Shown here one piece after another: positions 8,901-16,935 of a DNA stretch of 64,000 bases (positions are counted from its first letter, which is position 1; each line of letters begins with the position of its first letter). The stretch lies in contig NZ_JACSRA010000004.1 of assembly GCF_014836335.1 (NCBI RefSeq), positions 62,001-126,000 of the forward strand. Reading direction: 5' to 3'. This stretch comes from Clostridium cibarium (GTDB taxonomy: Bacteria; Bacillota; Clostridia; Clostridiales; Clostridiaceae). Under the pieces are notes generated by a model. The model was not told the origin of the DNA. It saw only the letters and a program-made list of their open reading frames with translations, and did no database searches. The position numbers and the translations under genes are program-made.

Positions 8901-9555
8901 TTTTGATGTTAATAGTTTAAAAGACCATATTTCAAGCTTAAAGCGAAAAGTAACAGCACTTGGAATAGTAAATTTAGCAGCTATTGAAGAGTATGAAGAA
9001 ATAAAAGAAAAATACGAATTTATGTCTTCTCAAGAAAAGGACTTAGAAATGGCTAAGAAAGAACTTTTAGAAGTTATTGATGAAATGACATCTAGTATGA
9101 AGGTAATGTTTAAAGAAAACTTTAAGATTCTTAATAGAAACTTTGATATTACTTTTAAGGAGTTATTTAAAGGTGGAAGTGCTGAACTTATATTATCAGA
9201 AGGTGATGAACTTACTGCTAATATAGATATTAATGTTGAACCACCAGGAAAAAAACTTCAAAATATAAATCTTATGTCAGGAGGAGAAAAGGTATTATCG
9301 GCTATTGCATTATTATTTGCTATTTTGAAGATGAAGCCAACACCTTTCTGTATATTAGATGAGATAGAAGCCGCACTAGATGATGCAAATGTTTATAGAT
9401 ATGCAGAATTTCTAAAGGAATTTTCACATGGAACTCAGTTTATAGTTATTACCCATAGAAAAGGGACTATGGAAGCTAGTGATGTTATGTATGGTGTTAC
9501 CATGGAAGAAAAAGGGGTTTCTAAAGTAGTTTCAGTTGATTTAAGTAAAAATTAG
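5998..9555 (+). CDS. smc: Chromosome segregation protein SMC
   Basis: A 1185-residue SMC ATPase, the core of the bacterial condensin that loops and segregates chromosomes with ScpA and ScpB. Seen are N-terminal Walker A GPNGSGKS (residues 31-38), two long Glu/Lys-rich coiled-coil arms, a hinge near residues 500-680 including GGALTGGS, the ABC signature LMSGGEKVLS (about 1092) and Walker B CILDEIEAALDD. I choose TTG 5998 (MFLKSLEIRGFKSFADKT), which has AAGGAG at ideal distance. The upstream GTG 5989 overlaps that ribosome site. ftsY follows ten bases later. Confidence 0.97.
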   Translation: MFLKSLEIRGFKSFADKTELKFKKGVTAVVGPNGSGKSNISDSVRWVLGEQSVKTLRGGKMEDVIFAGTQFRKPVGLAQVSLTLDNEDGTLSTDYNEVTVSRRIFRSGETEYLINGTKCRLKDITQLFMDTGIGKEGYSLIGQGKIEAILSGKPEERRALLEEAAGIVKYKSRKEEAEKKLSNTDDNLVRIRDIISTYEERIEPLRVEREKALKYKEISDELKEKEVSILVHNIKQIEEILNGCIEDVTKGQNSLSRKKEALVEEKEKLRILEESIENLEKKTSEEKAEYYGKKEEISQISNDIEIYKERIKNLESIIEKNCITIEEVKNKILKLFEDKHNAEMELYQKLEEQKVKEEEIIKVENNNVESIDKISEIENQIKRLKDDELELLKGHSEISNSIVLIKNDLTLKKEKIEIAEAALVSTEGNIKINVATLESLKEKLEKSKSEVRTIETSIIDKKKEIASLSGKITKKESEIRNLNKAINEIEANKNILTNLEKHYEGYNRSVKILMERIDKGYIPEANGTKVVGEVFNVKKEYETAIEIALGAGISNVITDNDKVAKDLINYLKKNNLGRATFLPLNNIRGNILQLDNSIKSMNGFVGIASEIVEYDKKYEKAINNLLGRTIVCTDMDAALAISKRGNNSYRIVTLSGEIIAPGGALTGGSIHTKNANILGRKREIETLGEELEIKKAELSKELDVFETLKLNLKELDEEILNCRDEVHFKNVEVAKNESEIGVLKNEIEKLTHSIQVSNGEIKRNEDDIEKLKISLSEKENELNNLEGQKSSNKDKILELDTTLLNSRDKVNEAREKLTELKVNKASLDEVILNKTNEISRVDFEVNENNLRIKKMEEENTNNEQRISELGGRVSSKAEDIRLIEERIKHLEELFKEEEFRKEKLKEDFRKKDSLINESLDIINKEEGELNKKEVQKAKSEMEKDNLYTKLNEELNLTFAEALEIAKEVFDVNSLKDHISSLKRKVTALGIVNLAAIEEYEEIKEKYEFMSSQEKDLEMAKKELLEVIDEMTSSMKVMFKENFKILNRNFDITFKELFKGGSAELILSEGDELTANIDINVEPPGKKLQNINLMSGGEKVLSAIALLFAILKMKPTPFCILDEIEAALDDANVYRYAEFLKEFSHGTQFIVITHRKGTMEASDVMYGVTMEEKGVSKVVSVDLSKN

Positions 9556-9565
9556 GAGGAAAGTT

Positions 9566-10477
9566 ATGTTTGGAAATTTGTTTGATAAATTAAAATCTGG
9601 GTTAGCAAAAACAAGAGATGGACTAACAGATAAAATTAATGAGGCTCTTAAACTTGCAGTTACGATAGATGATGATTTGTATGAAGAATTAGAAGAGATA
9701 CTTATAACATCTGATATAGGTATGGATACTACCTTAGAAATTATAGGTAGACTAAAAACTAAGATAAGAAAAGAAAAAATTAATGATACAGAAGAAGTTT
9801 TGCCTGCTTTAAAGACAGTTATCAAAGAGATGCTTCTTGAGGGAAATGATGTCAAAGATAGTGGTGCTCAAAAGAAAGTTCTTTTGGTGATTGGAGTTAA
9901 TGGTGTGGGTAAAACTACTTCAATAGGAAAATTGGCTTCAAAAAATAAAAAGGAAGGGAAGAAGGTTTTGTTGGCGGCAGCAGACACTTTTAGAGCAGCA
10001 GCTATTGATCAATTAGATATATGGAGTCAAAGGGCTGGGGTGGATATAGTTAAACATGGTGAAGGTTCAGATCCAGCTGCAGTTGTATTTGATGGTATTC
10101 AAGCAGCAAAAGCTAGAAATGTAGATTTACTTATTTGCGATACAGCAGGTAGACTTCATAATAAGAAAAATCTTATGAATGAGTTATCGAAGATAAACAG
10201 AATAATTGATAGGGAATATGGAGAAGAAAATAAAGAAACTTTGTTAGTTTTAGACGGAACAACAGGTCAAAATGCAGTAATACAGGCAAAACAGTTTATG
10301 GAGGCTTGTCCTATAGACGGTATTATTTTGACAAAGTTAGATGGTACTGCTAAGGGTGGGGTAGTTATATCTATAAAACAAACTTTGAATATCCCTGTAA
10401 GATATATAGGTGTAGGTGAAGGTGTAGATGATTTGCAAGAATTTGATGCAGAAAGTTTTGCAGAAGCGCTATTTTAA
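9566..10477 (+). CDS. ftsY: Signal recognition particle receptor FtsY
   Basis: A 303-residue SRP receptor GTPase that docks ribosome-nascent chain-SRP complexes at the membrane. It contains the N domain helices, the G1 loop GVNGVGKTTSIGKLA, the insertion-box region DTFRAAAIDQL, DTAGRLHNKKNLM and the TKLDGTAKGG motif. There is no long acidic A domain, as in most Firmicutes. It is co-transcribed with smc (10-base gap), the usual clostridial arrangement. Its partner ffh is encoded just downstream from a separate promoter. Confidence 0.98.
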   Translation: MFGNLFDKLKSGLAKTRDGLTDKINEALKLAVTIDDDLYEELEEILITSDIGMDTTLEIIGRLKTKIRKEKINDTEEVLPALKTVIKEMLLEGNDVKDSGAQKKVLLVIGVNGVGKTTSIGKLASKNKKEGKKVLLAAADTFRAAAIDQLDIWSQRAGVDIVKHGEGSDPAAVVFDGIQAAKARNVDLLICDTAGRLHNKKNLMNELSKINRIIDREYGEENKETLLVLDGTTGQNAVIQAKQFMEACPIDGIILTKLDGTAKGGVVISIKQTLNIPVRYIGVGEGVDDLQEFDAESFAEALF

Positions 10478-10486
10478 ATAATTAAA

Positions 10487-10512
10487 GGTGTTAAGTAAAA
10501 ATACTTGACACC
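10487..10512. promoter_or_regulatory. Inverted repeat overlapping the ylxM -35 box
   Basis: GGTGTTAAGTA (10487-10497), AAAA, TACTTGACACC (10502-10512): an 11-bp stem with one G-T pair. The right arm contains the TTGACA -35 element of the ylxM promoter. No T-tract follows on the + strand. It may be a weak end for ftsY or an operator for ylxM-ffh; the sequence does not decide. Confidence 0.45.
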
Positions 10513-10533
10513 AGTTTGAAAATTTGTTATTAT
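10505..10533 (+). promoter_or_regulatory. Sigma-A promoter for ylxM-ffh
   Basis: Perfect TTGACA (10505-10510), 17 bases, TATTAT (10528-10533), 27 bases upstream of ylxM. The strongest-looking -35 in this part of the window. Confidence 0.82.
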
Positions 10534-10559
10534 CTCTTTTGTGGGTAAGGTGATTAAGA

Positions 10560-10889
10560 ATGGAAGATAGGGTCGAAATTTCATTACTTATGGACTTTTA
10601 TAGTCCACTATTAACTGAAAAACAACGTAACATTATGGAGTTATATTATAATGAGGATTTATCCTTAGCTGAAATAGCTGAACTGAATAACACAAGTCGT
10701 CAAGCTATCCATGATTTAATAAAAAGATGTTACAAGTTACTTTTATCTTATGAGAATAAACTTAACTTACTTCAAAAGAGTATGAATCGAGAAAATAGAA
10801 TTATAGATTTCTTAGATAATTTAAAAGTTAAATATTCTATAAATGATAAAGAATATGAGACGTTAAAAAGTGAACTAGAGGATTTATAG
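10560..10889 (+). CDS. ylxM: YlxM/p13 family DNA-binding-like protein
   Basis: A 109-residue UPF0122/YlxM protein. It has a sigma-70 region-4-like helix-turn-helix (LTEKQRNIMELYYNEDLSLAEIAELNNTSRQAIHDLIKRC) followed by a helical tail. It is encoded directly before ffh across Firmicutes. In streptococci the homolog modulates SRP GTPase activity, so an SRP accessory role is likelier than transcription control. ATG 10560 follows AAGGTGATT. The gap to ffh is 18 bases. Confidence 0.92.
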   Translation: MEDRVEISLLMDFYSPLLTEKQRNIMELYYNEDLSLAEIAELNNTSRQAIHDLIKRCYKLLLSYENKLNLLQKSMNRENRIIDFLDNLKVKYSINDKEYETLKSELEDL

Positions 10890-10907
10890 TAAATTAGGAG
10901 GTTTAGT

Positions 10908-12263
10908 ATGGCTTTTGAAGGATTAGGAGAAAAGCTTCAAGGAACTCTTAAAAAATTAAGAGGTAAAGGGAAGCTTAACGAAAAAGATATTAAAGAAGCT
11001 ATGAGGGAAGTAAAACTAGCATTATTAGAGGCTGATGTAAACTACAAAGTTGTTAAAAACTTTGTTTCAAATGTTAGTAGCAAATGTGTTGGAGAAGAAG
11101 TTTTACAAAGCTTAACACCAGGTCAACAGGTAGTTAAAATAGTTAATGATGAGCTTACAAACCTTATGGGTGGAAGTGAGAGTAAAATTAATTATTCTAG
11201 CATGGGGCCTACAGTAATTATGCTTGTTGGACTTCAAGGTGCAGGTAAAACTACTATGTGTGGTAAACTTGCATTGGAACTTAGAAAGAACAATAAAAAA
11301 CCTTTGCTTGTAGCATGTGATATATATAGACCAGCAGCTATAAAGCAATTGCAGGTTGTTGGTAAACAGATCGATGTTCCTGTATTTACTATGGGAGATA
11401 AAATATCACCAGTGGACATAGCTAAAGCGGCTATTAAACAAGGTAGAGAAGATGGCAATAATGTTATTATAATAGATACAGCTGGTAGACTTCACATAGA
11501 TGAAGAACTTATGCAAGAGCTCAAAGATGTGAAGGAAAACATTAATCCAAATGAAATTTTGTTAGTTGTAGATTCAATGACTGGTCAAGATGCTGTAAAT
11601 GTTGCAGAAAGCTTCAATAAAGAACTTGATGTTTCAGGTGTTATCTTGACAAAGCTTGATGGAGACACAAGAGGTGGTGCTGCTTTATCTATAAGGAGTA
11701 TTACTGAAAAACCAATAAAGTTTGTTGGTGTCGGCGAAAAAATGAATGATTTTGAAGTTTTCTACCCAGATAGAATGGCTTCAAGAATTTTGGGTATGGG
11801 AGACGTATTGTCTTTAATAGAAAAGGCTCAGGAAGCTATTGATGAAAAAGAAGCTGGAGACTTAGCTAAAAAGATGATGGGCGCTGAACTGAATTTTGAG
11901 GATTTCCTTTCAGCTATGACTCAAATGAAAAAGCTTGGCCCAATAAATAAACTTTTAGAGATGGTTCCAGGTGTTGATTCTAGTGCTCTTGGGCAAATTG
12001 ATGCTGAAAAGAGCGAAAAACAAATGGCTAAGACGGAAGCTATAATTTATTCTATGACATTAAAAGAAAGAAGAAATCCATCACTTGTAATAGGATCTTC
12101 TTCAAGAAAGAAGAGAATTGCATTAGGTGCAGGTACAACAATACAAGAAGTTAATAAACTTATTAAAGGCTATGAAACTATGAAGAAAAGTATGAAACAA
12201 ATGAAGTCGCTGACCAAGAAGTCGAAAAAAGGATTATTTGGCAAGATGCCTTTCATGAGTTAA
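10908..12263 (+). CDS. ffh: Signal recognition particle protein Ffh
   Basis: A 451-residue SRP54 homolog that, with 4.5S/scRNA, binds signal sequences emerging from the ribosome and delivers them to FtsY. N domain, then G domain with G1 GLQGAGKTTMCGKLA, DIYRPAAIKQL, DTAGRLHIDEELM and TKLDGDTRGGAAL. The methionine-rich M domain follows (MTQMKKLGPINKLLEMVPG, and an MKKSMKQMKSL tail). ATG 10908 has TTAGGAGG. rpsP begins 35 bases later with its own strong ribosome site, consistent with a ylxM-ffh-rpsP operon. Confidence 0.98.
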   Translation: MAFEGLGEKLQGTLKKLRGKGKLNEKDIKEAMREVKLALLEADVNYKVVKNFVSNVSSKCVGEEVLQSLTPGQQVVKIVNDELTNLMGGSESKINYSSMGPTVIMLVGLQGAGKTTMCGKLALELRKNNKKPLLVACDIYRPAAIKQLQVVGKQIDVPVFTMGDKISPVDIAKAAIKQGREDGNNVIIIDTAGRLHIDEELMQELKDVKENINPNEILLVVDSMTGQDAVNVAESFNKELDVSGVILTKLDGDTRGGAALSIRSITEKPIKFVGVGEKMNDFEVFYPDRMASRILGMGDVLSLIEKAQEAIDEKEAGDLAKKMMGAELNFEDFLSAMTQMKKLGPINKLLEMVPGVDSSALGQIDAEKSEKQMAKTEAIIYSMTLKERRNPSLVIGSSSRKKRIALGAGTTIQEVNKLIKGYETMKKSMKQMKSLTKKSKKGLFGKMPFMS

Positions 12264-12298
12264 ATATATAGATAACCTTTGAAGGAGGTGAAATAAAC

Positions 12299-12544
12299 AT
12301 GGCAGTAAAGATAAGACTTAGAAGAATGGGTGCTAAGAAAGCTCCTTTCTATAGAATAGTAGTTGCTGATTCAAGAAGTCCAAGGGATGGAAGATTTATC
12401 GAAGAAATTGGATACTACAACCCAGTTGTTAAACCAATAGAAGTTAAAGTTAATGAAGAAAAAGCTACTGAATGGTTAAAAAAGGGTGCTCAACCTACAG
12501 ATGTAGTTAAGAGACTTTTCGACCAAGCAGGCCTTAACAAGTAA
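12299..12544 (+). CDS. rpsP: Ribosomal protein bS16
   Basis: An 81-residue small-subunit protein needed for 30S assembly. The N-terminus [24 protein letters not shown] and [11 protein letters not shown] are diagnostic. GGAGGTGAAATAAAC precedes ATG 12299. It heads the conserved rpsP-khpA-rimM-trmD-rplS module, here split by a terminator after khpA. Confidence 0.98.
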   Translation: MAVKIRLRRMGAKKAPFYRIVVADSRSPRDGRFIEEIGYYNPVVKPIEVKVNEEKATEWLKKGAQPTDVVKRLFDQAGLNK

Positions 12545-12549
12545 TTTTT

Positions 12550-12590
12550 GGAGGTGAACGCTGTAAGCAGAATTTGTTTACAGGCACTAT
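12550..12590 (+). promoter_or_regulatory. Remote ribosome site and hairpin before khpA
   Basis: The only GGAGG (12550-12554) lies 36 bases before the khpA ATG. Between them CTGTAA (12561-12566) can pair with TTACAG (12578-12583). The frame upstream of the ATG is closed by TAA at 12564 and holds no alternative start. If the hairpin forms, the effective distance falls to about 13 bases. Confidence 0.4.
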
Positions 12591-12818
12591 ATGAAAGAAT
12601 TAGTTGAGATAATAGCTAAATCCCTTGTTGATAAACCAGAAGATGTTCAGGTTAATGAAGTGGTTCAAGAAGAATCTATCATACTTGAACTTAAGGTTAA
12701 TAAAGAAGATGTGGGAAAAGTTATAGGAAAACAAGGTAGAATAGCTAAAGCTATTCGAACTGTAGTAAAGGCTGCAGCAATAAAGGAAGAAAAAAAAGTA
12801 GTAGTAGAAATAATCTAA
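12591..12818 (+). CDS. khpA: KH-domain RNA-binding protein KhpA
   Basis: A 75-residue single type-II KH domain protein (YlqC) that binds RNA, in other Firmicutes as a partner of KhpB/Jag. The GXXG loop is visible as GKQGRI within VGKVIGKQGRIAKAIRTVVKAAA. It sits in its standard place between rpsP and rimM. The start at ATG 12591 matches the family N-terminus (MKELVEIIAKSLVD), but its Shine-Dalgarno is unusually remote. A terminator follows. Confidence 0.95.
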   Translation: MKELVEIIAKSLVDKPEDVQVNEVVQEESIILELKVNKEDVGKVIGKQGRIAKAIRTVVKAAAIKEEKKVVVEII

Positions 12819-12822
12819 AATT

Positions 12823-12850
12823 AAGAGTTAGGTGTAGCCTAACTCTTTTT
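12823..12850 (+). terminator. Intrinsic terminator after khpA
   Basis: AAGAGTTAGG (12823-12832), five-base loop, CCTAACTCTT (12838-12847), then TTT. It separates rpsP-khpA from rimM. Confidence 0.85.
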
Positions 12851-12942
12851 AGGCATACGAAAGAAATAATAAGTTAATTATGTTTAGCTTATTATATTTA
12901 GAAAATATGCATACATTTACCTATAAGAAGAGGTGAAAATAT

Positions 12943-13443
12943 ATGAATAACGAATTTTTTCAAGTTGGGCAGATAGTAAATACTCACGGAATAAAGGGTG
13001 AAGTTAAGGTTATGTGCCTTACTGATAATCCAGAAAATTTTAAAAGATATAAAAAGGTATTAGTAGATGATAAGTGGTTAGAAATATTAGGTGTTAAATT
13101 CCAAAAGGACAGAGTTATTTTAAAGCTTGAAGGAATTAATGATATGAATACAGCCGAAGAATATAAAACAAAATTTTTAAGTGTACCTAGGGATGAAGAA
13201 CCAGAGCTCGAAGAAAATACATTTTATGTGGTGGATATAATAGGCTGTACAGTATATGATACTGAAGGTAAAGATTTAGGAAAAGTTTTTGATGTAATAG
13301 AAACTAAGAATAATGATGTTTATTGGATTAAAGAACCAAAACAATTACTAATACCAGTTCTTCCGGATATAGTACTAGATGTGGATGTGGAAGAGAAAAA
13401 AATACTCATTAGTCCTGTAGGAGAATGGCAAGATGAAGATTAG
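12943..13443 (+). CDS. rimM: Ribosome maturation factor RimM
   Basis: A 166-residue RimM that assists 30S head assembly by binding uS19. N-terminal RimM domain ([16 protein letters not shown], the family hallmark) and a C-terminal PRC-barrel ([21 protein letters not shown], ending in [19 protein letters not shown]). ATG 12943 follows AGAGGTGAAAATAT. Its last 11 bases overlap trmD, so the two are translationally coupled. Confidence 0.97.
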   Translation: MNNEFFQVGQIVNTHGIKGEVKVMCLTDNPENFKRYKKVLVDDKWLEILGVKFQKDRVILKLEGINDMNTAEEYKTKFLSVPRDEEPELEENTFYVVDIIGCTVYDTEGKDLGKVFDVIETKNNDVYWIKEPKQLLIPVLPDIVLDVDVEEKKILISPVGEWQDED

Positions 13444-14149
13444 TGTGCTAACACTTTTCCCAGAAATGTTTTCTGTATTTGATAGTTCAATTATTGGAAG
13501 AGCAAAGGAAAAAGGATTGGTTGAAATGGAGTATGTTAATATTAGAGATCATACTCTTAGTAAACATAAGAAAGTAGATGACTATCCTTACGGTGGTGGT
13601 GCAGGAATGGTTATGGCTGCGCAACCTTTAGTAGATTCAATTAAAGTCTGTAAGGAAAAGAATAAAGGCAAGGTAATATTTTTAGGACCTAGAGGAAAGA
13701 CTTTTTCTCAAGACATGGCAAAAAAACTTTCTAGAGAAAAAGAACTAATATTTGTATGTGGTCATTATGAAGGAATAGATGAAAGAGTGTATAAGCATAT
13801 TGATATGGAGATATCTTTAGGGGATTTTGTACTAACTGGCGGTGAAATGGCAGCAATACCTGTAATTGATTCTATCTTAAGACTAGTTCCTGGGGTTTTG
13901 GGAAGGGAAGAAAGCTTTATTGAAGAATCTTATTCAGATGGGCTTTTAGAGTACCCACAATATACAAGACCAGAAGTATATGAAGGAGATAAGGTTCCAG
14001 AAGTACTATTATCTGGTCATCATGAGAATATAAGAAAGTGGAGAAGAAAGCAGTCTCTTTTAATTACTAAAAAAAGAAGAATAGATCTTTACAAAAAGGT
14101 TGAATTAAGCAAGGAAGATGTAAAAATATTAAATAATGATAAAATATAA
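13433..14149 (+). CDS. trmD: tRNA (guanine37-N1)-methyltransferase
   Basis: A 238-residue TrmD, a SPOUT-fold methyltransferase that makes m1G37 and prevents +1 frameshifting. Diagnostic stretches are [43 protein letters not shown] and the knot segment [16 protein letters not shown]. It starts inside rimM, 11 bases before the rimM stop. rplS follows under its own promoter and leader. Confidence 0.98.
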   Translation: MKISVLTLFPEMFSVFDSSIIGRAKEKGLVEMEYVNIRDHTLSKHKKVDDYPYGGGAGMVMAAQPLVDSIKVCKEKNKGKVIFLGPRGKTFSQDMAKKLSREKELIFVCGHYEGIDERVYKHIDMEISLGDFVLTGGEMAAIPVIDSILRLVPGVLGREESFIEESYSDGLLEYPQYTRPEVYEGDKVPEVLLSGHHENIRKWRRKQSLLITKKRRIDLYKKVELSKEDVKILNNDKI

Positions 14150-14156
14150 AAAAATC

Positions 14157-14185
14157 TTGCTTAAAGAATTTTGCTATGATACAAT
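14157..14185 (+). promoter_or_regulatory. Sigma-A promoter for rplS
   Basis: TTGCTT (14157-14162), 17 bases, TACAAT (14180-14185), starting seven bases after trmD stops. It would yield a leader of about 75 bases before rplS. Confidence 0.7.
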
Positions 14186-14191
14186 ATAATT

Positions 14192-14267
14192 TGTGCTAGT
14201 ACGGGCGCTCCTCTGTGGAACAAGGCTTCTGCATGAACGTCAAAATTATCTAAAGGAGGAATGCACA
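14192..14267 (+). promoter_or_regulatory. Putative L19 leader (rplS 5' UTR)
   Basis: A ~75-base untranslated leader lies between the promoter and rplS. It is richer in G and C (ACGGGCGCTCC, GAACAAGGC) than surrounding DNA. Firmicute rplS genes commonly carry a short cis-regulatory L19 leader at this position. I assign it by location and composition; I did not confirm the conserved secondary structure. Confidence 0.5.
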
Positions 14268-14615
14268 ATGAACGAAATATTAAGACAAATAGAACAAGAA
14301 CAAATCAGAACTGATTTACCAAGCTTTAATGTTGGTGATACTATTAAAGTTCACGTAAAAATTAAAGAAGGTAACAGAGAGAGAGTTCAAGCTTTTGAAG
14401 GAACTGTTATTAAGAAGCAAAATGGTGGTTTAAGAGAAACTTTTACTGTAAGAAGAGTTGCTTATGGTACAGGTGTTGAAAGAACTTTCCCAATCAATGC
14501 TCCAATCATCGAAAAGATTGAAGTTACTAGAAGAGGTAAAGTAAGAAGAGCTAAATTATTCTACTTAAGAGATAGAGTAGGTAAGGCTGCTAAAGTTAAA
14601 GAATTATTAAGATAA
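14268..14615 (+). CDS. rplS: Ribosomal protein bL19
   Basis: A 115-residue large-subunit protein at the 30S-50S interface. Diagnostic motifs are [35 protein letters not shown] and [21 protein letters not shown] 14268 follows AAAGGAGG. A longer frame opening at 14193 runs through the leader and is rejected because it has no ribosome site and lengthens the protein beyond the family. A terminator follows. Confidence 0.98.
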   Translation: MNEILRQIEQEQIRTDLPSFNVGDTIKVHVKIKEGNRERVQAFEGTVIKKQNGGLRETFTVRRVAYGTGVERTFPINAPIIEKIEVTRRGKVRRAKLFYLRDRVGKAAKVKELLR

Positions 14616-14628
14616 TTTTTCTTTTGGG

Positions 14629-14656
14629 AAGGGGGACTGTAAAGTCCTCTTTTTTC
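14629..14656 (+). terminator. Intrinsic terminator after rplS
   Basis: AAGGGGGACT (14629-14638), loop GTAA, AGTCCTCTTT with two G-T pairs, merging into a run of T. Confidence 0.82.
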
Positions 14657-14681
14657 TTACTTAAATTTAGGAGGTAAATGT

Positions 14682-15524
14682 ATGGCTATAAATTGGTTTC
14701 CAGGACATATGAAAAAGACTCAAAGAGAGATCAAAGAAAACTTAAAATTAGTGGATGCTGTTATTGAAATAAGGGATGCAAGGATTCCAAAGAGTTCTGC
14801 AAACCCTGATATAGATAAATTAGTTGGAAGTAAACCTAGGATAATATTATTAAATAAATGTGACTTAACAGAAAGAAAAGTAACCAATAATTGGATAAGT
14901 GCTTTATCTAGTGATAATATAAGGGTTTTAGAAGTGAATTGTTTAAAAGGTATAGGAACAAATGCAATAAGACCAGCATTGTTAGAACTTTTAAAGGAAA
15001 AGCATGATAGACTTAAGGCTAAAGGCTTGGTTAATATTACAACTAGGGTAATGGTTGTAGGTATTCCAAATTGCGGTAAGTCAACATTTATTAATAAAAT
15101 GGCTAGGAATACAATAGCAAAAACAGGAGATAGACCAGGAGTAACTAAAAATAAACAATGGATAAAAACTTCAATAGGGATAGAATTGTTAGATACTCCA
15201 GGAGTATTATGGCCTAAATTTGAAGATGAGGAAACTGCTCTGAATTTAGCGTTTACTGGAGCTATTAAAGATGAAGTTATGGATATAGAAGAATTAGCTT
15301 ATAAATTAGTGGAAAGATTGCAAACTTTCTATCCTGAAAAGCTAATAGAAAGGTATAAGATAGAGGAAGTTTTTGATAATCCGTTAGAAACACTTGATGC
15401 TATAGCTATTAAAAGAGGGTGCATAATGAAAGGAAGAGAGATTGATTATAATAGAATAGCTGTTATTCTATTAGATGAATTTAGAGGTGGAAAAATAGGA
15501 AATATAACTTTGGAGAGACCCTAA
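14682..15524 (+). CDS. ylqF: Ribosome biogenesis GTPase YlqF (RbgA)
   Basis: A 280-residue circularly permuted GTPase required for late 50S assembly. Motif order is permuted as expected: G4 NKCD and G5-like residues first, then G1 GIPNCGKSTFINKM (about residues 126-138) and G3 DTPGVLWP. The N-terminal WFPGHMKKTQREI is the family hallmark, and the C-terminal ANTAR-like helical domain is present. ATG 14682 follows TTAGGAGG. It is cotranscribed with rnhB (15-base gap). Confidence 0.97.
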   Translation: MAINWFPGHMKKTQREIKENLKLVDAVIEIRDARIPKSSANPDIDKLVGSKPRIILLNKCDLTERKVTNNWISALSSDNIRVLEVNCLKGIGTNAIRPALLELLKEKHDRLKAKGLVNITTRVMVVGIPNCGKSTFINKMARNTIAKTGDRPGVTKNKQWIKTSIGIELLDTPGVLWPKFEDEETALNLAFTGAIKDEVMDIEELAYKLVERLQTFYPEKLIERYKIEEVFDNPLETLDAIAIKRGCIMKGREIDYNRIAVILLDEFRGGKIGNITLERP

Positions 15525-15539
15525 GTAAAGGAGAAAATT

Positions 15540-16352
15540 ATGAAACCTTTTAACATGGAAATAAGTTCATTAAGTTATAAAGAGGTAAAGACATATATTG
15601 ATGAAATTGATATATATGAAGAAATGAAGGAAGATAATTTCTTCAGATTAATAGAAAATTTAAAGAGTGACAGTAGAAAAAATGTTTCATCTTTGGGAAT
15701 TAGACTTGAAAAAAGTAAAGAAAAGATAGAAAAAGAGATCTTAAGAGTAAGATCTATGTATGAATTTGATAGGTCATTTGGTGATTATAAATACATAGCT
15801 GGAGTAGATGAAGTTGGTAGAGGTCCCTTGGCAGGTCCCATAGTTGCTTGTGCAGTAATTTTAGACGAAGATGTATTAGATGAAGAGCTAATTTTAGGCA
15901 TAAATGATTCCAAGAAACTTTCGGAAAAGAAAAGAGAAGAACTTGCAAGTATAATAAGGGAAAAGGCGCTAGCTTATGAGATAGCTATTTCATCGCATAC
16001 TGAGATAGATAATAAAGGAATAGCATATTCCAATAATAAGGTCTTTTTAGATGCATGTAATAATTTGAATATAAAACCTGATTTAGTTTTATCTGATGGA
16101 TATTTGGTGAAAAGTATTAATATAGAAAATAAGTATGTAATAAAAGGGGATACAAAGAGTGCGTGTATTGCTGCTGCATCTATAGTAGCAAAGGTGTATA
16201 GAGATAATCTTATGAAGAAATATGCTGAAAAATATCCATACTATAATTTTGAAGATAATGCAGGTTATGGGACGATTAAACATGTAGAAGGATTAAAGAA
16301 GTTTGGTCCTTGTGAGATACATAGAAAGAGTTTTTTAACAAAGATACTTTAA
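15540..16352 (+). CDS. rnhB: Ribonuclease HII
   Basis: A 270-residue RNase HII that removes ribonucleotides from DNA and RNA from RNA-DNA hybrids. The catalytic motif AGVDEVGRGPLAGP (near residue 80) supplies the first Asp and Glu. The remaining acidic residues lie in INDSKKLSEKKRE and LSDGY. The ~70-residue N-terminal helical extension occurs in other Firmicute RNase HII proteins. ATG 15540 follows AAAGGAGA. A strong terminator separates it from the convergent yraN. Confidence 0.97.
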   Translation: MKPFNMEISSLSYKEVKTYIDEIDIYEEMKEDNFFRLIENLKSDSRKNVSSLGIRLEKSKEKIEKEILRVRSMYEFDRSFGDYKYIAGVDEVGRGPLAGPIVACAVILDEDVLDEELILGINDSKKLSEKKREELASIIREKALAYEIAISSHTEIDNKGIAYSNNKVFLDACNNLNIKPDLVLSDGYLVKSINIENKYVIKGDTKSACIAAASIVAKVYRDNLMKKYAEKYPYYNFEDNAGYGTIKHVEGLKKFGPCEIHRKSFLTKIL

Positions 16353-16361
16353 ATATGATTT

Positions 16362-16410
16362 AAGTGTTTTAAAATAACTAAAAGTTGTTTTGAGGCACTT
16401 TTGTTTTTTT
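16362..16410 (+). terminator. Long intrinsic terminator after rnhB
   Basis: Bases 16362-16379 pair with 16383-16400 over about 18 bp with some G-T pairs, followed by TTGTTTTTTT. It lies between convergent rnhB and yraN. Confidence 0.9.
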
Positions 16411-16459
16411 GGAGAACTAGATAATAAAAATTGAACATTTTAAATAGAAGTTCTAATTA

Positions 16460-16822
16460 TTAAAATGCATTTTCAATATGATTTACTCTATAGTTTTCAT
16501 CATAATAATTTAAGTATATTTCTATAACATCAAATCTAATGTTAAGATTATAGAGTTTCTTCTTTTGAATAAAATAGGAAGCAATGAATTTTATTGTGCT
16601 AACCTTAAAATAATTAATTGATTCTGAGGGAAATCCATAATTTTTATTATATCTTGTTTTTACTTCAGTAAATATTAGGATATCCTCAATTTTTGATATA
16701 ATATCAATTTCACCTCTTGCAGTTCGAAAATTTCTCTCTAATATTAGATGATTTTTGCTTTGGAGAAATTTTGTAGCTAAGTCTTCTCCATAATTTCCTA
16801 TATGTTTGTTATCTTTAAACAT
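16460..16822 (-). CDS. yraN: YraN family (UPF0102) endonuclease-like protein
   Basis: A 120-residue UPF0102/YraN protein with a restriction-endonuclease-like fold. Visible are the N-terminal GNYGEDLATKFLQSK, then the PD-(D/E)xK-like core RTARGEIDIISKIEDILIFTEVKTR with acidic residues and lysine in place. Function is unproved; a nuclease role is inferred from the fold. ATG at 16822 (reverse strand) follows GGAGGTATAC. An upstream TTG is rejected because it overlaps the ribosome site. It lies inverted between rnhB and yifB. Confidence 0.9.
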   Translation of the reverse strand: MFKDNKHIGNYGEDLATKFLQSKNHLILERNFRTARGEIDIISKIEDILIFTEVKTRYNKNYGFPSESINYFKVSTIKFIASYFIQKKKLYNLNIRFDVIEIYLNYYDENYRVNHIENAF

Positions 16823-16935
16823 GTATACCTCCAATAAAAATATATTAAGATGATATCCATTTCTATAAAAAAATAATCTTCATATATTAGGTTTAACTAT
16901 CATGTCTATGGTAATAATCTAGAGGGGTGATAAAT

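Noticed and set aside
14193..14267. Twenty-five-codon N-terminal extension of rplS
   Set aside because: It runs through the leader RNA, has no ribosome site and exceeds the bL19 family length; the ATG at 14268 has AAAGGAGG.
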